This document shows positions 1-8,057 of a stretch of DNA of 64,000 nucleotides, in pieces. Within the stretch, counting starts at the first letter, position 1, and each line of letters opens with the position of its first letter. Position numbers and translations under genes: made by a program. The DNA is taken from positions 10,977 to 74,976 of the forward strand of contig CAZXQO010000021.1 of NCBI GenBank assembly GCA_964643075.1, given 5' to 3'. This DNA comes from Desulfocucumis sp964643075 (GTDB lineage: Bacteria > Bacillota > Desulfotomaculia > Desulfotomaculales > Desulfocucumaceae). The notes under the pieces were generated by a model, which was not told the DNA's origin, did not search any database, and was given only the letters and a program-made list of their open reading frames with translations.

Positions 1-576
1 TTATCAGTCCTGCTGTGGTCAGCTATCAGCCCCCATGACCGGTTCACCTGGATTTTAGAGGTTTTACCGGCCCTGCTCGGTATTTTAATACTTGTCTTTA
101 CATACCGCCGGTTCAAATTCACCACTCTTTGCTATGCCCTCATGGCCACGCACATGATCATTCTCATGGTGGGCGGCCATTATACCTATGCCCAGGTACC
201 CCTATTTAACTGGATTAAAGAAATTTTGGATTTAAGCCGCAACCATTACGACAGAGTGGGGCATTTCGCCCAGGGATTTATTCCGGCAATTGTTGCACGG
301 GAAATACTTCTGAGGACCTCACCATTAAAGAGAGGTAAATTACTCTCTTTTATCATTATCAGCATATGCCTGGCAATCAGCGCTTTTTACGAACTGATTG
401 AGTGGTGGGTGGCTATGGCCACCGGCACCGCCGCAGAGGCTTTCCTCGGGACGCAGGGCGACATCTGGGACACGCAGTGGGACATGTTTCTGGCCTTATG
501 TGGCGCCGTCACATCGCTTCTGCTACTTTCGTGGCTGCATAACCGGTCCTTGAAAAAGCTGAACTGCCCCCAATAA
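1..576 (+). CDS. DUF2238 (YjdF-like) membrane protein, 5' end cut off by the window
   Basis: The reading frame is open from base 1, so the first in-window ATG at 142 is internal and the gene begins upstream of the window. The visible 191 residues form several hydrophobic segments. Residues 1-50 carry SPHDRFTWILEVLPALL, then come a conserved AHMIILMVGGHYTYAQVP and an ending around YELIEWWVA and GTQGDIWDTQWDM. This pattern of H, E and D residues in membrane helices is that of the DUF2238/YjdF inner-membrane family, whose function is not known. The gene appears to end a transcript: the next gene is 236 bases away with its own ribosome site. Family assignment is by recognition of the conserved segments only. 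Confidence 0.85.
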   Translation, partial: LSVLLWSAISPHDRFTWILEVLPALLGILILVFTYRRFKFTTLCYALMATHMIILMVGGHYTYAQVPLFNWIKEILDLSRNHYDRVGHFAQGFIPAIVAREILLRTSPLKRGKLLSFIIISICLAISAFYELIEWWVAMATGTAAEAFLGTQGDIWDTQWDMFLALCGAVTSLLLLSWLHNRSLKKLNCPQ

Positions 577-811
577 CAACCATACTCCTTACTTATCCAC
601 AGTATGCACATATGTTTGTGTATATCTGTTTACAAACGTCCATTCTTCCAAAGCAATCAGGATTACCGGCCTGGGTATAGCCTCTCATATATTTTTACAA
701 CCCGAGTCCCTTCTATTTGGGAGTGCCTGCTTATATTACAAATACAGAATAACCGCTAAAATATAATTATGGAAGACGATGCGACATTTTACACAAAACG
801 GGGTGTAACTT

Positions 812-1045
812 ATGCCGAATAAAAATAAATCCGAATACCACAACCTGGTTAAATGCACCAATAGCCTGTCCTTAACCCAGGATTCCATAAAGAAATGTAT
901 CTTCACTAAAGGAAAGCTATATTCCTGTTTCAAAGGAACACAGGGATTGTTTATTCAGGCGACAAATAAAAAGTGGTGGTTTGTCAGTGACGGCACCCTG
1001 TCCAGGCATTTTATCAGGTACTTAAAGAATGAACATGAATGCTAA
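812..1045 (+). CDS. Small hypothetical protein (77 aa)
   Basis: A GGGGTG ribosome site lies about 6 bases before the ATG, and a strong intrinsic terminator lies 90 bases after the stop, so this is probably an independent small gene. The product is basic, with no signal peptide or membrane segment. It has aromatic residues near the middle (KKWWFVSDGTL) and a basic, histidine-containing end. I do not recognise a family. Confidence 0.5.
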   Translation: MPNKNKSEYHNLVKCTNSLSLTQDSIKKCIFTKGKLYSCFKGTQGLFIQATNKKWWFVSDGTLSRHFIRYLKNEHEC

Positions 1046-1135
1046 TAATTAAGGCTTACTATTCCGCATACGTCAATTGGCAATCTGGTAAAGAATGGTA
1101 AACCATAAAAAATGCACTACAAAATGAAAATGACA

Positions 1136-1164
1136 ACCCGGGGAATTAACCCCGGGTCTTTTTT
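1136..1164 (+). terminator. Intrinsic terminator
   Basis: A perfect inverted repeat ACCCGGGG-AATT-CCCCGGGT is followed by CTTTTTT. It lies 90 bases downstream of the small hypothetical gene and would end its transcript. Confidence 0.85.
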
Positions 1165-1263
1165 CCCGCAACTTGGTTTTGTGTTTTATTTTCCCCTCGA
1201 AGGTCTTGATAAATCCCCAATAATCTTCTCGTGAAGGATTCAGTGGGCATCGGTACATCTATT

Positions 1264-1394
1264 TATCTCGCTAACAGCCTGTAAGTCCCCATCCTCGAAG
1301 GTCGGGGATCAACAACTATATAGCTCGAACTAAGTTCGCTCTAAGGGCTCGGCAGGGGAATAACCCCTTCCGAGCCCAAGGCTCACTTATATTC
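1264..1394 (-). repeat. Structured dispersed repeat, copy A (131 bp)
   Basis: The reverse complement of this stretch matches 17518-17647 almost base for base. Read on the minus strand it starts AATATAAGTGAGC and ends GCGAGATA. It contains three inverted repeats: a long one built on GGCTCGGAAGGGG / CCCCTGCCGAGCC, a short one around CGAACTTAGTTCG, and a third whose inner stem is ATCCCCGACCTTCGAGGAT. It lies between the terminator of the upstream gene and the ferritin-like gene. The remainder of the 449-base gap holds no gene. Confidence 0.85.
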
Positions 1395-1494
1395 TGGAAA
1401 CGAAATACTCCCTTATAAACTAAAATCCTTTAGGAAAAGATATTCTTAATGTGTGCCAAGTATCTCGTTAAAAAATATGTGAGGTAGAGATAAA

Positions 1495-1941
1495 ATGCGT
1501 AATGATACCCTTATTGCAAAGCTCAATTGGTTTTATAGTTTGGAATTGGAACAGGTAGACCTATATACCGCCCAATCTAAGGCAACAGAAGATATTTATC
1601 TATCCAAAGCTCTAGCCAGAATCGCTGTTATTGAGCAGCAGCATGTGGACAACATGGCTGCGGAAATAAAAAGGGTGGGTGGAGAACCTAACATATTGGG
1701 TGATGTTATAGCACCTATTGTGGGGAAAGCTTTCGGAACCCTTACCGGAGCACTGGGTCCTCAAATGATACTTAAAGCAGATATCACCTTGGAAGAAAAA
1801 GCCATGAAAGATTATAAGGATTTATTACTCCGGGTGGGTAATGATCCCCATCTTTCTGCAGTTCTTTGGGACAATCTATTAGATGAAGACTTTCATACAG
1901 CCTGGTTTGCCAATAAATTAAAGGAACTTGCAAGTTTGTAA
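1495..1941 (+). CDS. Ferritin-like di-iron protein (148 aa)
   Basis: The protein is all-helical and carries the spaced Glu/His signature of a ferritin-like four-helix bundle. These are E18/E20 in YSLELEQVDLY, E47 with H50 in IEQQHVDNM, a central Glu pair in TLEEKAMKDY, and a final DEDFHTAWF (Glu and His). The glycine-rich segment GKAFGTLTGALG between helices 2 and 3 recalls COQ7-like/DUF2202-type di-iron proteins rather than iron-storage ferritins. It has no signal peptide. The ATG is preceded by GTGAGGTAGAG. Its role (oxidative stress or oxygenase-like) cannot be told from sequence alone; the gene stands alone, downstream of repeat copy A. Confidence 0.75.
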   Translation: MRNDTLIAKLNWFYSLELEQVDLYTAQSKATEDIYLSKALARIAVIEQQHVDNMAAEIKRVGGEPNILGDVIAPIVGKAFGTLTGALGPQMILKADITLEEKAMKDYKDLLLRVGNDPHLSAVLWDNLLDEDFHTAWFANKLKELASL

Positions 1942-2375
1942 CAACTCGGCGTTACATAAATTCGGGAGTCTCAACACTGGAATGACCGCAAATGTCGGCG
2001 ATAACCTCAATCAAATCTTAAAGTGAACAAAAAAGGTTGTTCCAGAAGAACTGGTTTCTATATCAATTTTGGCATTGTGCCATGTTGATGTGTGCGGTTC
2101 TGTGCGGTGTTGGACGTCGCACTTCAACCAGTTCATTTATGAGTTATTGCAAAACTGTTGTAGAGCTTCTTCCCAGGATTCTGGCACATCCTTCCTAATG
2201 CGTAAAACTTTGCCTTTCGCCAAAATATAATAAACCCCCTTCGCTGCCTCAGTATTTGCTGAAAGAAACAGTAAAGGGGGCAATACAGTGGGGTAAAAAC
2301 TGTCGCATTGGATTCGTCAAAATCAAATGAGTGGTGACAAATCCCAGCTTCCTTGTAACCCCTGAAACCACTGAT
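1942..2375. other. Intergenic stretch with no gene seen
   Basis: No reading frame with a ribosome site or recognisable product is seen on either strand in these 434 bases. A long-range inverted pair (CCCCCTT near 2234 and AAGGGGG near 2275) is present but lacks a T-run, so I do not call it a terminator. Confidence 0.5.
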
Positions 2376-2461
2376 TGGTGCGGGCGAGAGGACTTGAACC
2401 TCCACGGGATCGCTCCCACTGGATCCTAAGTCCAGCGCGTCTGCCGTTCCGCCACGCCCGC
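2376..2461 (-). tRNA. tRNA-Leu (UAG)
   Basis: On the minus strand the acceptor GCGGGCG pairs with CGCCCGC, followed by discriminator A and an encoded CCA. The anticodon stem is CTGGA/TCCAG with loop CTTAGGA, giving anticodon UAG. A long variable arm and the T loop GGTTCAAGTCC are present, as expected of a class II tRNA. The tRNA is 86 nt including CCA. Confidence 0.95.
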
Positions 2462-2520
2462 ATCTTAATGCTGCAGAATTTATAGTAGCATATAAAGAAT
2501 ATGGCGTCAAGGCAGTTGAT

Positions 2521-2875
2521 TTAATGTATAGCCGTCTTCTGCAGCACGTTGTTGCTGCATGTTTCGAAATTCACCCGCTCAATGAATTTTCCCAGGCGTT
2601 CGTTGGTTACGAGGCGTTGGCGTCCATGCATTTATTAGGGCAACCGCTGACACTGATTTTGAATTTGGACAGCAGCGTCATGCCTGGTATTTTTTGTCGA
2701 TAGCCATGCCCACACCCACGGCGTCATGCTGGCCCCGCATGCAAAAAGTTGTGCCGGGGCAGAACTTCACGCTGCGCACGCACAGCCCGATGGCGGCTCC
2801 GAGGGCTATGCCCAAATCGCTCCAGGCACGGTCCACATCCTCTTTTTTTAGTCCCACCAGGGCAAGACGCTTCAA
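2521..2875 (-). pseudogene. Decayed sulfite/nitrite reductase (siroheme/4Fe-4S half-domain) gene
   Basis: Three pieces in two frames together read as the C-terminal half of a short nitrite/sulfite reductase-domain protein. The first frame gives CVRSVKFCPGTTFCMRG, the first pair of cluster cysteines. After a one-base shift near 2680 it continues as SKFKISVSGCPNKCMDA, the second cysteine pair. After about 50 missing residues and another shift it ends TNERLGKFIERVNFE, the usual C-terminus. The N-terminal substrate/siroheme part is missing: an in-frame stop lies just before the TTG at 2875, which has no ribosome site, only 8 bases past the ylbF stop. Family knowledge: these proteins bind siroheme plus [4Fe-4S] through C-x5-C...C-x3-C. 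The deletions and shifts make function very unlikely. Confidence 0.8.
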
Positions 2876-2882
2876 TTATACT

Positions 2883-3221
2883 TTAAGATTGATTGACTTT
2901 CTCCATACTCACCCTGATTTTCTCGTTTACTTTATTGAAAAGATTGTTAAACCGGGTTTTAGATTTATAGTAAATTTTCACATTTTTATTGGCCATCATG
3001 TTTTGTTCTGCTTCCCTAAGCTTTTCAATATGCTGAGGCGTTATTTCATGCCCCATCATGTGCATTCTCTCGTAGGACTGCTGCAACATGGAAAATTGCT
3101 GCATAAGAGTTTCCGCCTCCTGGTCCTTCTTGAGCAGGGCTTCCGCTTCCTTCATCTCCCGGTATTCATCGGACTTCCCCAGCATCCCGCCTAACTCCGC
3201 TGCCTTATCCATTATAGACAC
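2883..3221 (-). CDS. ylbF: YlbF/YmcA family regulator
   Basis: This is a small, charged, helical protein of the YlbF/YmcA family. In Bacillus these associate with YmcA and YaaT and with RNase Y to influence competence, biofilm and sporulation (family knowledge). Visible hallmarks are an N-terminal MDKAAELGGMLGKSDEY, a KKDQEAETLMQQF segment and a heptad-rich second half. Starts possible are GTG at 3230, GTG at 3221 and ATG at 3212. An AGGGGTG site 6 bases before the GTG at 3221 makes that the best choice. It has no membrane segment. A decayed reductase gene follows directly. Confidence 0.8.
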   Translation of the reverse strand: MSIMDKAAELGGMLGKSDEYREMKEAEALLKKDQEAETLMQQFSMLQQSYERMHMMGHEITPQHIEKLREAEQNMMANKNVKIYYKSKTRFNNLFNKVNEKIRVSMEKVNQS

Positions 3222-3388
3222 TGCTATCACCCCTGTCTGAATTCTTTAAACAATCGATAATACTAAAATCTTATCCTGGCCAAATGCAATCAATTCTACA
3301 CTCCGGATGATGTCACCGGTGTACATGTGCAATTACAAGGCCATTTTTTTTCGCCCGGACTAAAAATTAAACCCCCTCCATTTAGATA

Positions 3389-3670
3389 TTAGAGCAATTC
3401 CGTATGTATTTCCACTATTTCCACCGTTCCCTGGTTTTCCACGAACTTGACCGCCGCGGAAAGCATCTGGTGGACATGGGAGGGCTCGTTGGAAACGCAG
3501 GACACCCCCACTGTGGAAAACTGCCAGGAATCCTGTTTGCCCACTTCGGCTACGGATATATTAAATTTAGCCTTCATTTTGTCGATTATGCTTTTCAACA
3601 CCCTGCGCTTATCTTTGAGGGATTCAGCTTCCCCGATAAACAGCTCCAGTGTCAATAACCCCACTATCAT
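3389..3670 (-). CDS. ylxP: DUF503 (YlxP-like) protein
   Basis: The 93-residue product starts MIVGLLTLELFIGEAESLKD, followed by KRRVLKSIIDKMKAKFNISVAEV, the typical DUF503 pattern. These small proteins are usually encoded beside infB/rbfA in Firmicutes and are thought to act in ribosome-related processes. Here the gene stands apart from infB. I chose the ATG at 3670 rather than the upstream in-frame start at 3703, because it gives the family's usual length and follows AGAGGTGG. The protein is cytosolic with no catalytic residues obvious. Confidence 0.85.
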   Translation of the reverse strand: MIVGLLTLELFIGEAESLKDKRRVLKSIIDKMKAKFNISVAEVGKQDSWQFSTVGVSCVSNEPSHVHQMLSAAVKFVENQGTVEIVEIHTELL

Positions 3671-3771
3671 GTGCCACCTCTTTGTTACCATGTTGTATAC
3701 CACCTATACTAACATAAATACCGGATTTAACAAATGATACTAAGGTCAGACGCAGTTTTGGAAGCGGCCTC

Positions 3772-4131
3772 CTAGAAAGCGTTTTTCACATGCTCAATTT
3801 CAGCCGCACTGCCCGGCCCCAGCGTTAGGGCAAGTACGTCAAAACGCACAGGCCCGCCGAAGCATTCCCTGTGCTGAAGATATTGACTGGCCACCTGTCG
3901 GACTTTAAACTGCTTTTTGTACACCACGCTCTCCAGGGCTGTGCCGAAGCCGCTACCGGATCTGGTCCTTACCTCCACGAAAACCATTACCGGCCCGTCC
4001 CTGGCCACAATATCTATCTCTCCCAGCCTGCAGCGGTAATTCCGCTCCACAATGGTGTAACCCATATCTTTTAAAAACTGGGCGGCCCGGTCTTCACCGG
4101 CCCGCCCCAGCGTAAGCCTTTTAATAGTCAT
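3772..4131 (-). CDS. yraN: YraN / UPF0102 nuclease-fold protein
   Basis: The 119-residue product has the full UPF0102 signature. GRAGEDRAAQFLKDMGY is followed by ERNYRCRLGEIDIVARDG, with Glu and Asp of a restriction-endonuclease-like fold, then VFVEVRTRSG and RFDVLAL. The family resembles Holliday-junction resolvases, but an in vivo role is unproven. The start has AAAGGAT upstream. In many Firmicutes yraN follows rnhB; here rnhB lies 30 kb upstream on the same strand. The last codons and the TAG stop fall in a short sequence that also ends thrC at 56205, so the C-terminus may have been trimmed by that repeat. Confidence 0.88.
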   Translation of the reverse strand: MTIKRLTLGRAGEDRAAQFLKDMGYTIVERNYRCRLGEIDIVARDGPVMVFVEVRTRSGSGFGTALESVVYKKQFKVRQVASQYLQHRECFGGPVRFDVLALTLGPGSAAEIEHVKNAF

Positions 4132-4156
4132 GGCAAATCCTTTCAGACACTGGAAA

Positions 4157-4600
4157 TTATTTATCTACCAGACCCTTCTCCTGTAAAAATTCCATTAACA
4201 GCTTGCCGGTATTACCGGTTATTTTCAGGCAGGTCCGCAGATGCTCGGGCGACTCGAAGGGGGCTGTATTAAGGCTTCTGCAACAGGTATAGCCAAACTT
4301 CTGCTCAAAGCGGTCGTGAAACTCCCTGGACAAGTCATAGGCCGGCTCAGTGTTCTGTTCATGGTTAGTACGCCCTTTGAGCAGACTCAGCATCAGTGCT
4401 GAGCCTGTAAGGGCGCCGCACATGCATCCGGCATGGCCAAGACCGCCCCCCAGGCCTGTGAACATACGCACCATGGCCTCTGGAACATCGGGCGCAAGTG
4501 TCTCTCTGAAGGCCAAAAAGATAGACTCGGCACAGTTATATCCAGTTTTAAAATAGCCACCTGTCCTGTTTCGGGCGTCAATGGTAATGTCATTATCCAT
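4157..4600 (-). CDS. C_GCAxxG_C_C family protein (putative redox protein)
   Basis: The 147-residue protein carries the defining cysteine pattern: YNCAES near residue 22, GCMCGALTG near 60, then CCRSL and a final LRTCLK. This is the C_GCAxxG_C_C (split-Soret-like) family, common in anaerobes. It is presumed to bind a metal or redox cofactor and is often encoded near redox enzymes (family knowledge; no activity is proven). I chose the ATG at 4600 because GGGGAG lies 8 bases upstream; the in-frame TTG at 4618 would add six residues without a ribosome site. It is probably co-transcribed with yraN, 25 bases downstream. Confidence 0.85.
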   Translation of the reverse strand: MDNDITIDARNRTGGYFKTGYNCAESIFLAFRETLAPDVPEAMVRMFTGLGGGLGHAGCMCGALTGSALMLSLLKGRTNHEQNTEPAYDLSREFHDRFEQKFGYTCCRSLNTAPFESPEHLRTCLKITGNTGKLLMEFLQEKGLVDK

Positions 4601-4925
4601 GCTTTCAACTCCCCACAAATTATGATAATATTAAGTTCTGTATGCCACCCTTTTAATCCTTTTAATATTTCTGAATATTATTGCATTTCTATTTATTGAC
4701 CTTCAATCTGCCCACTGCCCTTTCCAACCCTTCCACGTTCAGTTCAACCATGGGGAAAAGTCTGTAGCCTCATTAAAAACCTTATTTTACCTTACATTAT
4801 AACATTTATATAATTGACTTGCAGCAATGTTAGAAATTGCAACTGAAAAAAACAAAACTATGGAAAACTGGTAAATTTTTGTTTATCATTAGTATGTCAG
4901 TTAAAACCTTTAAGGATGTGATTCC
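4601..4925. other. Divergent intergenic region, AT-rich
   Basis: This 325-base AT-rich gap separates the divergently transcribed C_GCAxxG_C_C and MerR-like genes. It must contain both promoters, but I see no clear -35/-10 pair. No gene is seen. Confidence 0.4.
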
Positions 4926-5459
4926 ATGCCTGAACAATGGCTTTCCATAACAGAGACTGCCAGTCTGGCGGGGTTACCGGAGCTAACCGCCAGGCGCTAC
5001 GCTAATGATTTTGATGATTACCTCCCCAACCGGAACTTCGGTCGCTGTAAAAAATACCCGCCAGACACGGTGCAGGTACTGCTTCGCATAGAAAACCTCT
5101 ACCGGCAAGGTTACAATACCAACCAGATCTCCGATGCCCTGTCCCGGGAACTTTATACTGCTATTTTGACCGAAGATGGTAGAATACTGTCCACCGCCGA
5201 GGCTTTGGCTGTTATGAGCAGGGTGGTGGCCGAGCATTCCAGGGTACTGCAAAAACTGGCGGGAATTATGGAAAAGATGGCTGCAGCCATACAGGAAATA
5301 GCAGCCAACCAGGAAAGCATAATAGATAAAGAAAAAAACCCGGCTGGCTGCCGGGAGAATTGGTTGGCGAAAAAACCGGGAGAAATTAATACATCAAAAT
5401 GGTTACATAAGCTCGTTGATAGTATAAAACACACCTGGGGCAAAGGCAAAACCAGATAA
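4926..5459 (+). CDS. MerR-like helix-turn-helix protein with coiled coil
   Basis: Residues 5-75 form a MerR-type winged HTH: WLSITETASLAGLPELTARR is the HTH, and NFGRCKKYPPDTVQVLLRI is the wing and second helix. Residues 75-130 are rich in Ala, Glu and hydrophobics and look coiled-coil. The basic tail contains KWLHKLVDSIKHTWGKGK. There is no effector-binding domain with cysteines. The layout resembles RacA-like or plasmid-type MerR DNA-binding proteins more than metal sensors. AAGGATG precedes the ATG. The gene is convergent with the next one and shares a terminator with it. The target is unknown. Confidence 0.65.
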   Translation: MPEQWLSITETASLAGLPELTARRYANDFDDYLPNRNFGRCKKYPPDTVQVLLRIENLYRQGYNTNQISDALSRELYTAILTEDGRILSTAEALAVMSRVVAEHSRVLQKLAGIMEKMAAAIQEIAANQESIIDKEKNPAGCRENWLAKKPGEINTSKWLHKLVDSIKHTWGKGKTR

Positions 5460-5490
5460 AAAGCGCAGGCCCACCGGCCTAGCCTCTTTT
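5459..5490. terminator. Bidirectional terminator between convergent genes
   Basis: Inverted repeat AGGCC-CACC-GGCCT, extended imperfectly, is flanked by A-rich sequence on the left and TTTTA on the right. It lies between the MerR-like gene and the convergent hypothetical. Confidence 0.55.
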
Positions 5491-5557
5491 ATACTGCATG
5501 CGTTTGGAAACCTCTCTTCATGACCTGAATGCCTTTTCCACGCTGGCACCGTAAAAG

Positions 5558-6265
5558 CTACCTGCAATCCAGTTCTTTCAGGCAAATCCTTGAAATATAA
5601 ATAAATTCCGCCAGTTTTTCACCGATGAAGGCACTATCATAATTGATTTCTCCTTCATCTCCGAAGGGGAAAAACAGTTTAAAGCGATATTTGCCCACAT
5701 TTTCTATGTGCGGCATTTCCCTCTCCACGGACATGCCCACGTGATTCTCGATAGTCTCAATTTTCTTCAACAACGGGAGGAAGACCGAAGTTTTAAACCC
5801 ATCCATAACCAGTTCAATCAGCACCACACCCCGCCCCTGGTATTTACCTTTGCGGGGCCAACTTTTGCCGACACGGCAAAAAACATTATGATTATCGCAA
5901 ATTCTCATGCACCTCGAGGACTGTTTCATACCGATTGCCCTATCTAGGGCCACACAGTTAAGAAGCACACTTTTTCCCGCCAGTACATGTTCGGCCTCTG
6001 TAACAACCTTTTCGAGATATTCGCCGAAATCCTGTTTCTGCTTTTTTTCCTTAACTTTTTTTTCAGCCCTCTGGCCGGGTCTTTCTATAGTGGCCCTTTT
6101 GGTCCTTTTTTTATTATGAATGGTGTCCGTCTCCCCAGGCGCTTTTTCTTTAATCCATTCCTCAAACAGATCAAGTATCCTGATCTGGCTTTCAGCTATC
6201 ATATTTTCCACCAGGAACTCATATTTCTGCTGCTCAAATTGGTCGATAAATTCTCTTTCCGTCAA
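5558..6265 (-). CDS. Hypothetical protein (235 aa)
   Basis: I do not recognise this protein. The N-terminal 60 residues are acidic and helical (TEREFIDQFEQQKYEFLVEN). Residues 65-105 are a highly basic, low-complexity linker (KKVKEKKQKQD). The C-terminal 130 residues look globular, with strand-like segments such as GRGVVLIELVMDG and KYRFKLFFPFG, and several cysteines. I prefer a TTG start at 6265 because AAGGGGGA lies 7 bases upstream. The longer frame to 6346 has no ribosome site. No signal peptide or membrane helix is seen. Confidence 0.55.
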   Translation of the reverse strand: MTEREFIDQFEQQKYEFLVENMIAESQIRILDLFEEWIKEKAPGETDTIHNKKRTKRATIERPGQRAEKKVKEKKQKQDFGEYLEKVVTEAEHVLAGKSVLLNCVALDRAIGMKQSSRCMRICDNHNVFCRVGKSWPRKGKYQGRGVVLIELVMDGFKTSVFLPLLKKIETIENHVGMSVEREMPHIENVGKYRFKLFFPFGDEGEINYDSAFIGEKLAEFIYISRICLKELDCR

Positions 6266-6554
6266 GATGCATTCCCCCTTTGAGAAAAATCCCGCATAGT
6301 TTGGAACTTTTCGCATAGTTACAGTGCAAAGATAGTGCCAAAACACTCAATTCCGGAAATGCCGTAAATAGTTTGTTTTATAAAACACAAAGCACCGTGT
6401 ACTGTACATATACAAGTCACGGTGACCATATTTTAATCAACCGGTTTGGAGTTTCCATTAAAGCCTTTAACCGGACTGTTTTGCGGTCCGATACAACAAG
6501 AACCCTGCAGACCCGGATGTCCATTTTTTAGTCATAAAGTTCTGAAACATTGCT

Positions 6555-6767
6555 TCAAGAATATAATTGCACCATTTTTTTGTCCAGCTTATTGGTAACT
6601 TTCAGCCAAAACCTGACCAGTCTGTACCCCAAATCTGGCGCCAATGGAGTAATTGCCCTGGTTAGTAGAATAATAATTCCCCAAATCACAGCTTTCAGCG
6701 TTTCCCAAAGCAGACAGGTCACCACCTGATATAAGGGAACCGGCTCAGCTCTTTGGCTTGGGTTCAT
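6555..6767 (-). CDS. Small membrane protein (70 aa)
   Basis: One long hydrophobic segment, VIWGIIILLTRAITPLAP, lies near residues 28-45, followed by a basic amphipathic end (GYRLVRFWLKVTNKLDKK). The ATG has GGGGT about 7 bases upstream. No family is recognised. It is monocistronic or the end of an unknown unit. Confidence 0.5.
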   Translation of the reverse strand: MNPSQRAEPVPLYQVVTCLLWETLKAVIWGIIILLTRAITPLAPDLGYRLVRFWLKVTNKLDKKMVQLYS

Positions 6768-6924
6768 ATGAATACCCCGTTTCTAATCAGATTCCCTGGA
6801 TTTCAGCAATAGCATACACTAATATTTTTGCAAAAACAGTGCCTGATATTAAAAAGAAAAAATCGTCCTAATGACGATTAATAAGTTTTCCACAAATTAC
6901 CCGTAATATAACTTCTATACTAAC

Positions 6925-6944
6925 AAAAAGGCGGCAAAGCCGCC
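6925..6944 (-). terminator. Intrinsic terminator of the kinase-regulator-CBS operon
   Basis: On the minus strand GGCGGC-TTT-GCCGCC is followed by TTTTT. It lies about 60 bases after the stop of the last CBS gene. Confidence 0.85.
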
Positions 6945-7001
6945 GGGTTGGTATAGGCATAAATTTTTTCATCCACTAATAATATATAAGCCAGTGCTCT
7001 G

Positions 7002-7493
7002 TCATGAAAAATATCCGTCCATGGCCATTAATATATCTATTGTGCGCACAATCCCAACCACCCTGCCGTTTTTATATACAGAAAGGGAGTTGACCTTATT
7101 CTTTAACAAAGCCCTGGCCACATCGGTAAGATCATCATTGGCACGCACCTCGGCCAGCCTGAGGGGTTGCATGACATCCCGTACGGACAGCCGGGCCTCT
7201 TCACGAAGTTTTTTGATATAAAGCCAGCCCCAGGAATCAGCCTTTAAATCGGGGTCCTCTTCCAATTCCCGCAGTCCTGCTGCCTGGAGTATCCCCCGCA
7301 GGCTAAGTATGCCAGTGGGCTCTCCCTCTTTATTTACAGCAATGACACTGCGGTGGCCGTACCAAGCCTTGCCGTCCCTGTGAAAGGATTCCCTGAGCAC
7401 CTGGATGGCCTCGTAAACGGTGGACTTCTCCGGAATGGTATTATAGTCCCCGATAGGCACCATTATTTGTTCCGCAGTTTTTCTGGTTACCAT
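7002..7493 (-). CDS. CBS-domain-pair protein 1
   Basis: The 163-residue protein is two CBS domains and little else. The first begins with the strand TAEQIMVPIGDYNTIP (residues 4-19) and includes GHRSVIAVNKEGEPTGILSLR. The second begins VRDVMQPLRLAEV and ends GRVVGIVRTIDILMAM. CBS pairs usually bind adenine nucleotides (AMP, ATP, SAM, c-di-AMP) and regulate a partner. It is the last gene of a likely four-gene unit: histidine kinase, NtrC-type regulator, CBS, CBS. It is clearly paralogous to the gene at 7557-8045 and to the pair at 12820-13963. Confidence 0.88.
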   Translation of the reverse strand: MVTRKTAEQIMVPIGDYNTIPEKSTVYEAIQVLRESFHRDGKAWYGHRSVIAVNKEGEPTGILSLRGILQAAGLRELEEDPDLKADSWGWLYIKKLREEARLSVRDVMQPLRLAEVRANDDLTDVARALLKNKVNSLSVYKNGRVVGIVRTIDILMAMDGYFS

Positions 7494-7556
7494 ATATCAA
7501 CACCACCTGCCGGTAATATAAATAAACAGAACGGATATGCCAACACGGCCCCGAAG

Positions 7557-8045
7557 TCATTCCAGGAGTTCCCCAACGAACCAGAATAAATCTATGGTCC
7601 GCACCACCCCTACCGGTATGGTTCCGGACAATACCGGCAGGGAGTTAATTTTGTACTTTATAATTTTCAACAGGGCTTCCATTATGATGTCATCTTCCTG
7701 TACGGTAACAAGATTAATAGGGCGCATTATTTTACCCACTGTTATCTTTGAATCCTTGATCAGGTGCGGGGTAAAGAAAAGCCCGGTGGGGTCGCCGTTT
7801 AAAATATGTTCTATAAATTCCCGCTGGCGGAGCGCCACCAAAAGACTTCTCAGAGTCAAAATGCCTGTCAGTTCACCTTTTTCATTCAGAACCATAAGGG
7901 ACTGGAAACCGTACCATGTGCCATCCATCTGGTGAAATGAATCCCGGAGCCTCATTACGGCCTCCAGCACAGTGGCCCCTTCGTCAACTACCGGGTATTC
8001 GTCTATGGGCACCATAATATTTTTTACCTGTCTGGTTATAGGCAT
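7557..8045 (-). CDS. CBS-domain-pair protein 2
   Basis: The 162-residue, two-CBS-domain protein has the same plan as its downstream neighbour: VKNIMVPIDEYPVVDEGA, YGFQSLMVLNEKGELTGIL, then VGKIMRPINLVTV and PVGVVRTIDLFWF. AGGGGGA lies 8 bases before the ATG. It starts 12 bases after the NtrC-type regulator stop, so it is co-transcribed with it. No membrane or catalytic domain is fused, so it probably acts by protein-protein contact after ligand binding. Confidence 0.88.
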   Translation of the reverse strand: MPITRQVKNIMVPIDEYPVVDEGATVLEAVMRLRDSFHQMDGTWYGFQSLMVLNEKGELTGILTLRSLLVALRQREFIEHILNGDPTGLFFTPHLIKDSKITVGKIMRPINLVTVQEDDIIMEALLKIIKYKINSLPVLSGTIPVGVVRTIDLFWFVGELLE

Positions 8046-8057
8046 TCTTTCGTCCCC

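Noticed and set aside
6393..6424. CACCGTG...CACGGTG inverted repeat between two hypotheticals
   Set aside because: Arms of only seven bases with a wide spacer, no T-run and no neighbouring regulator; could be chance.
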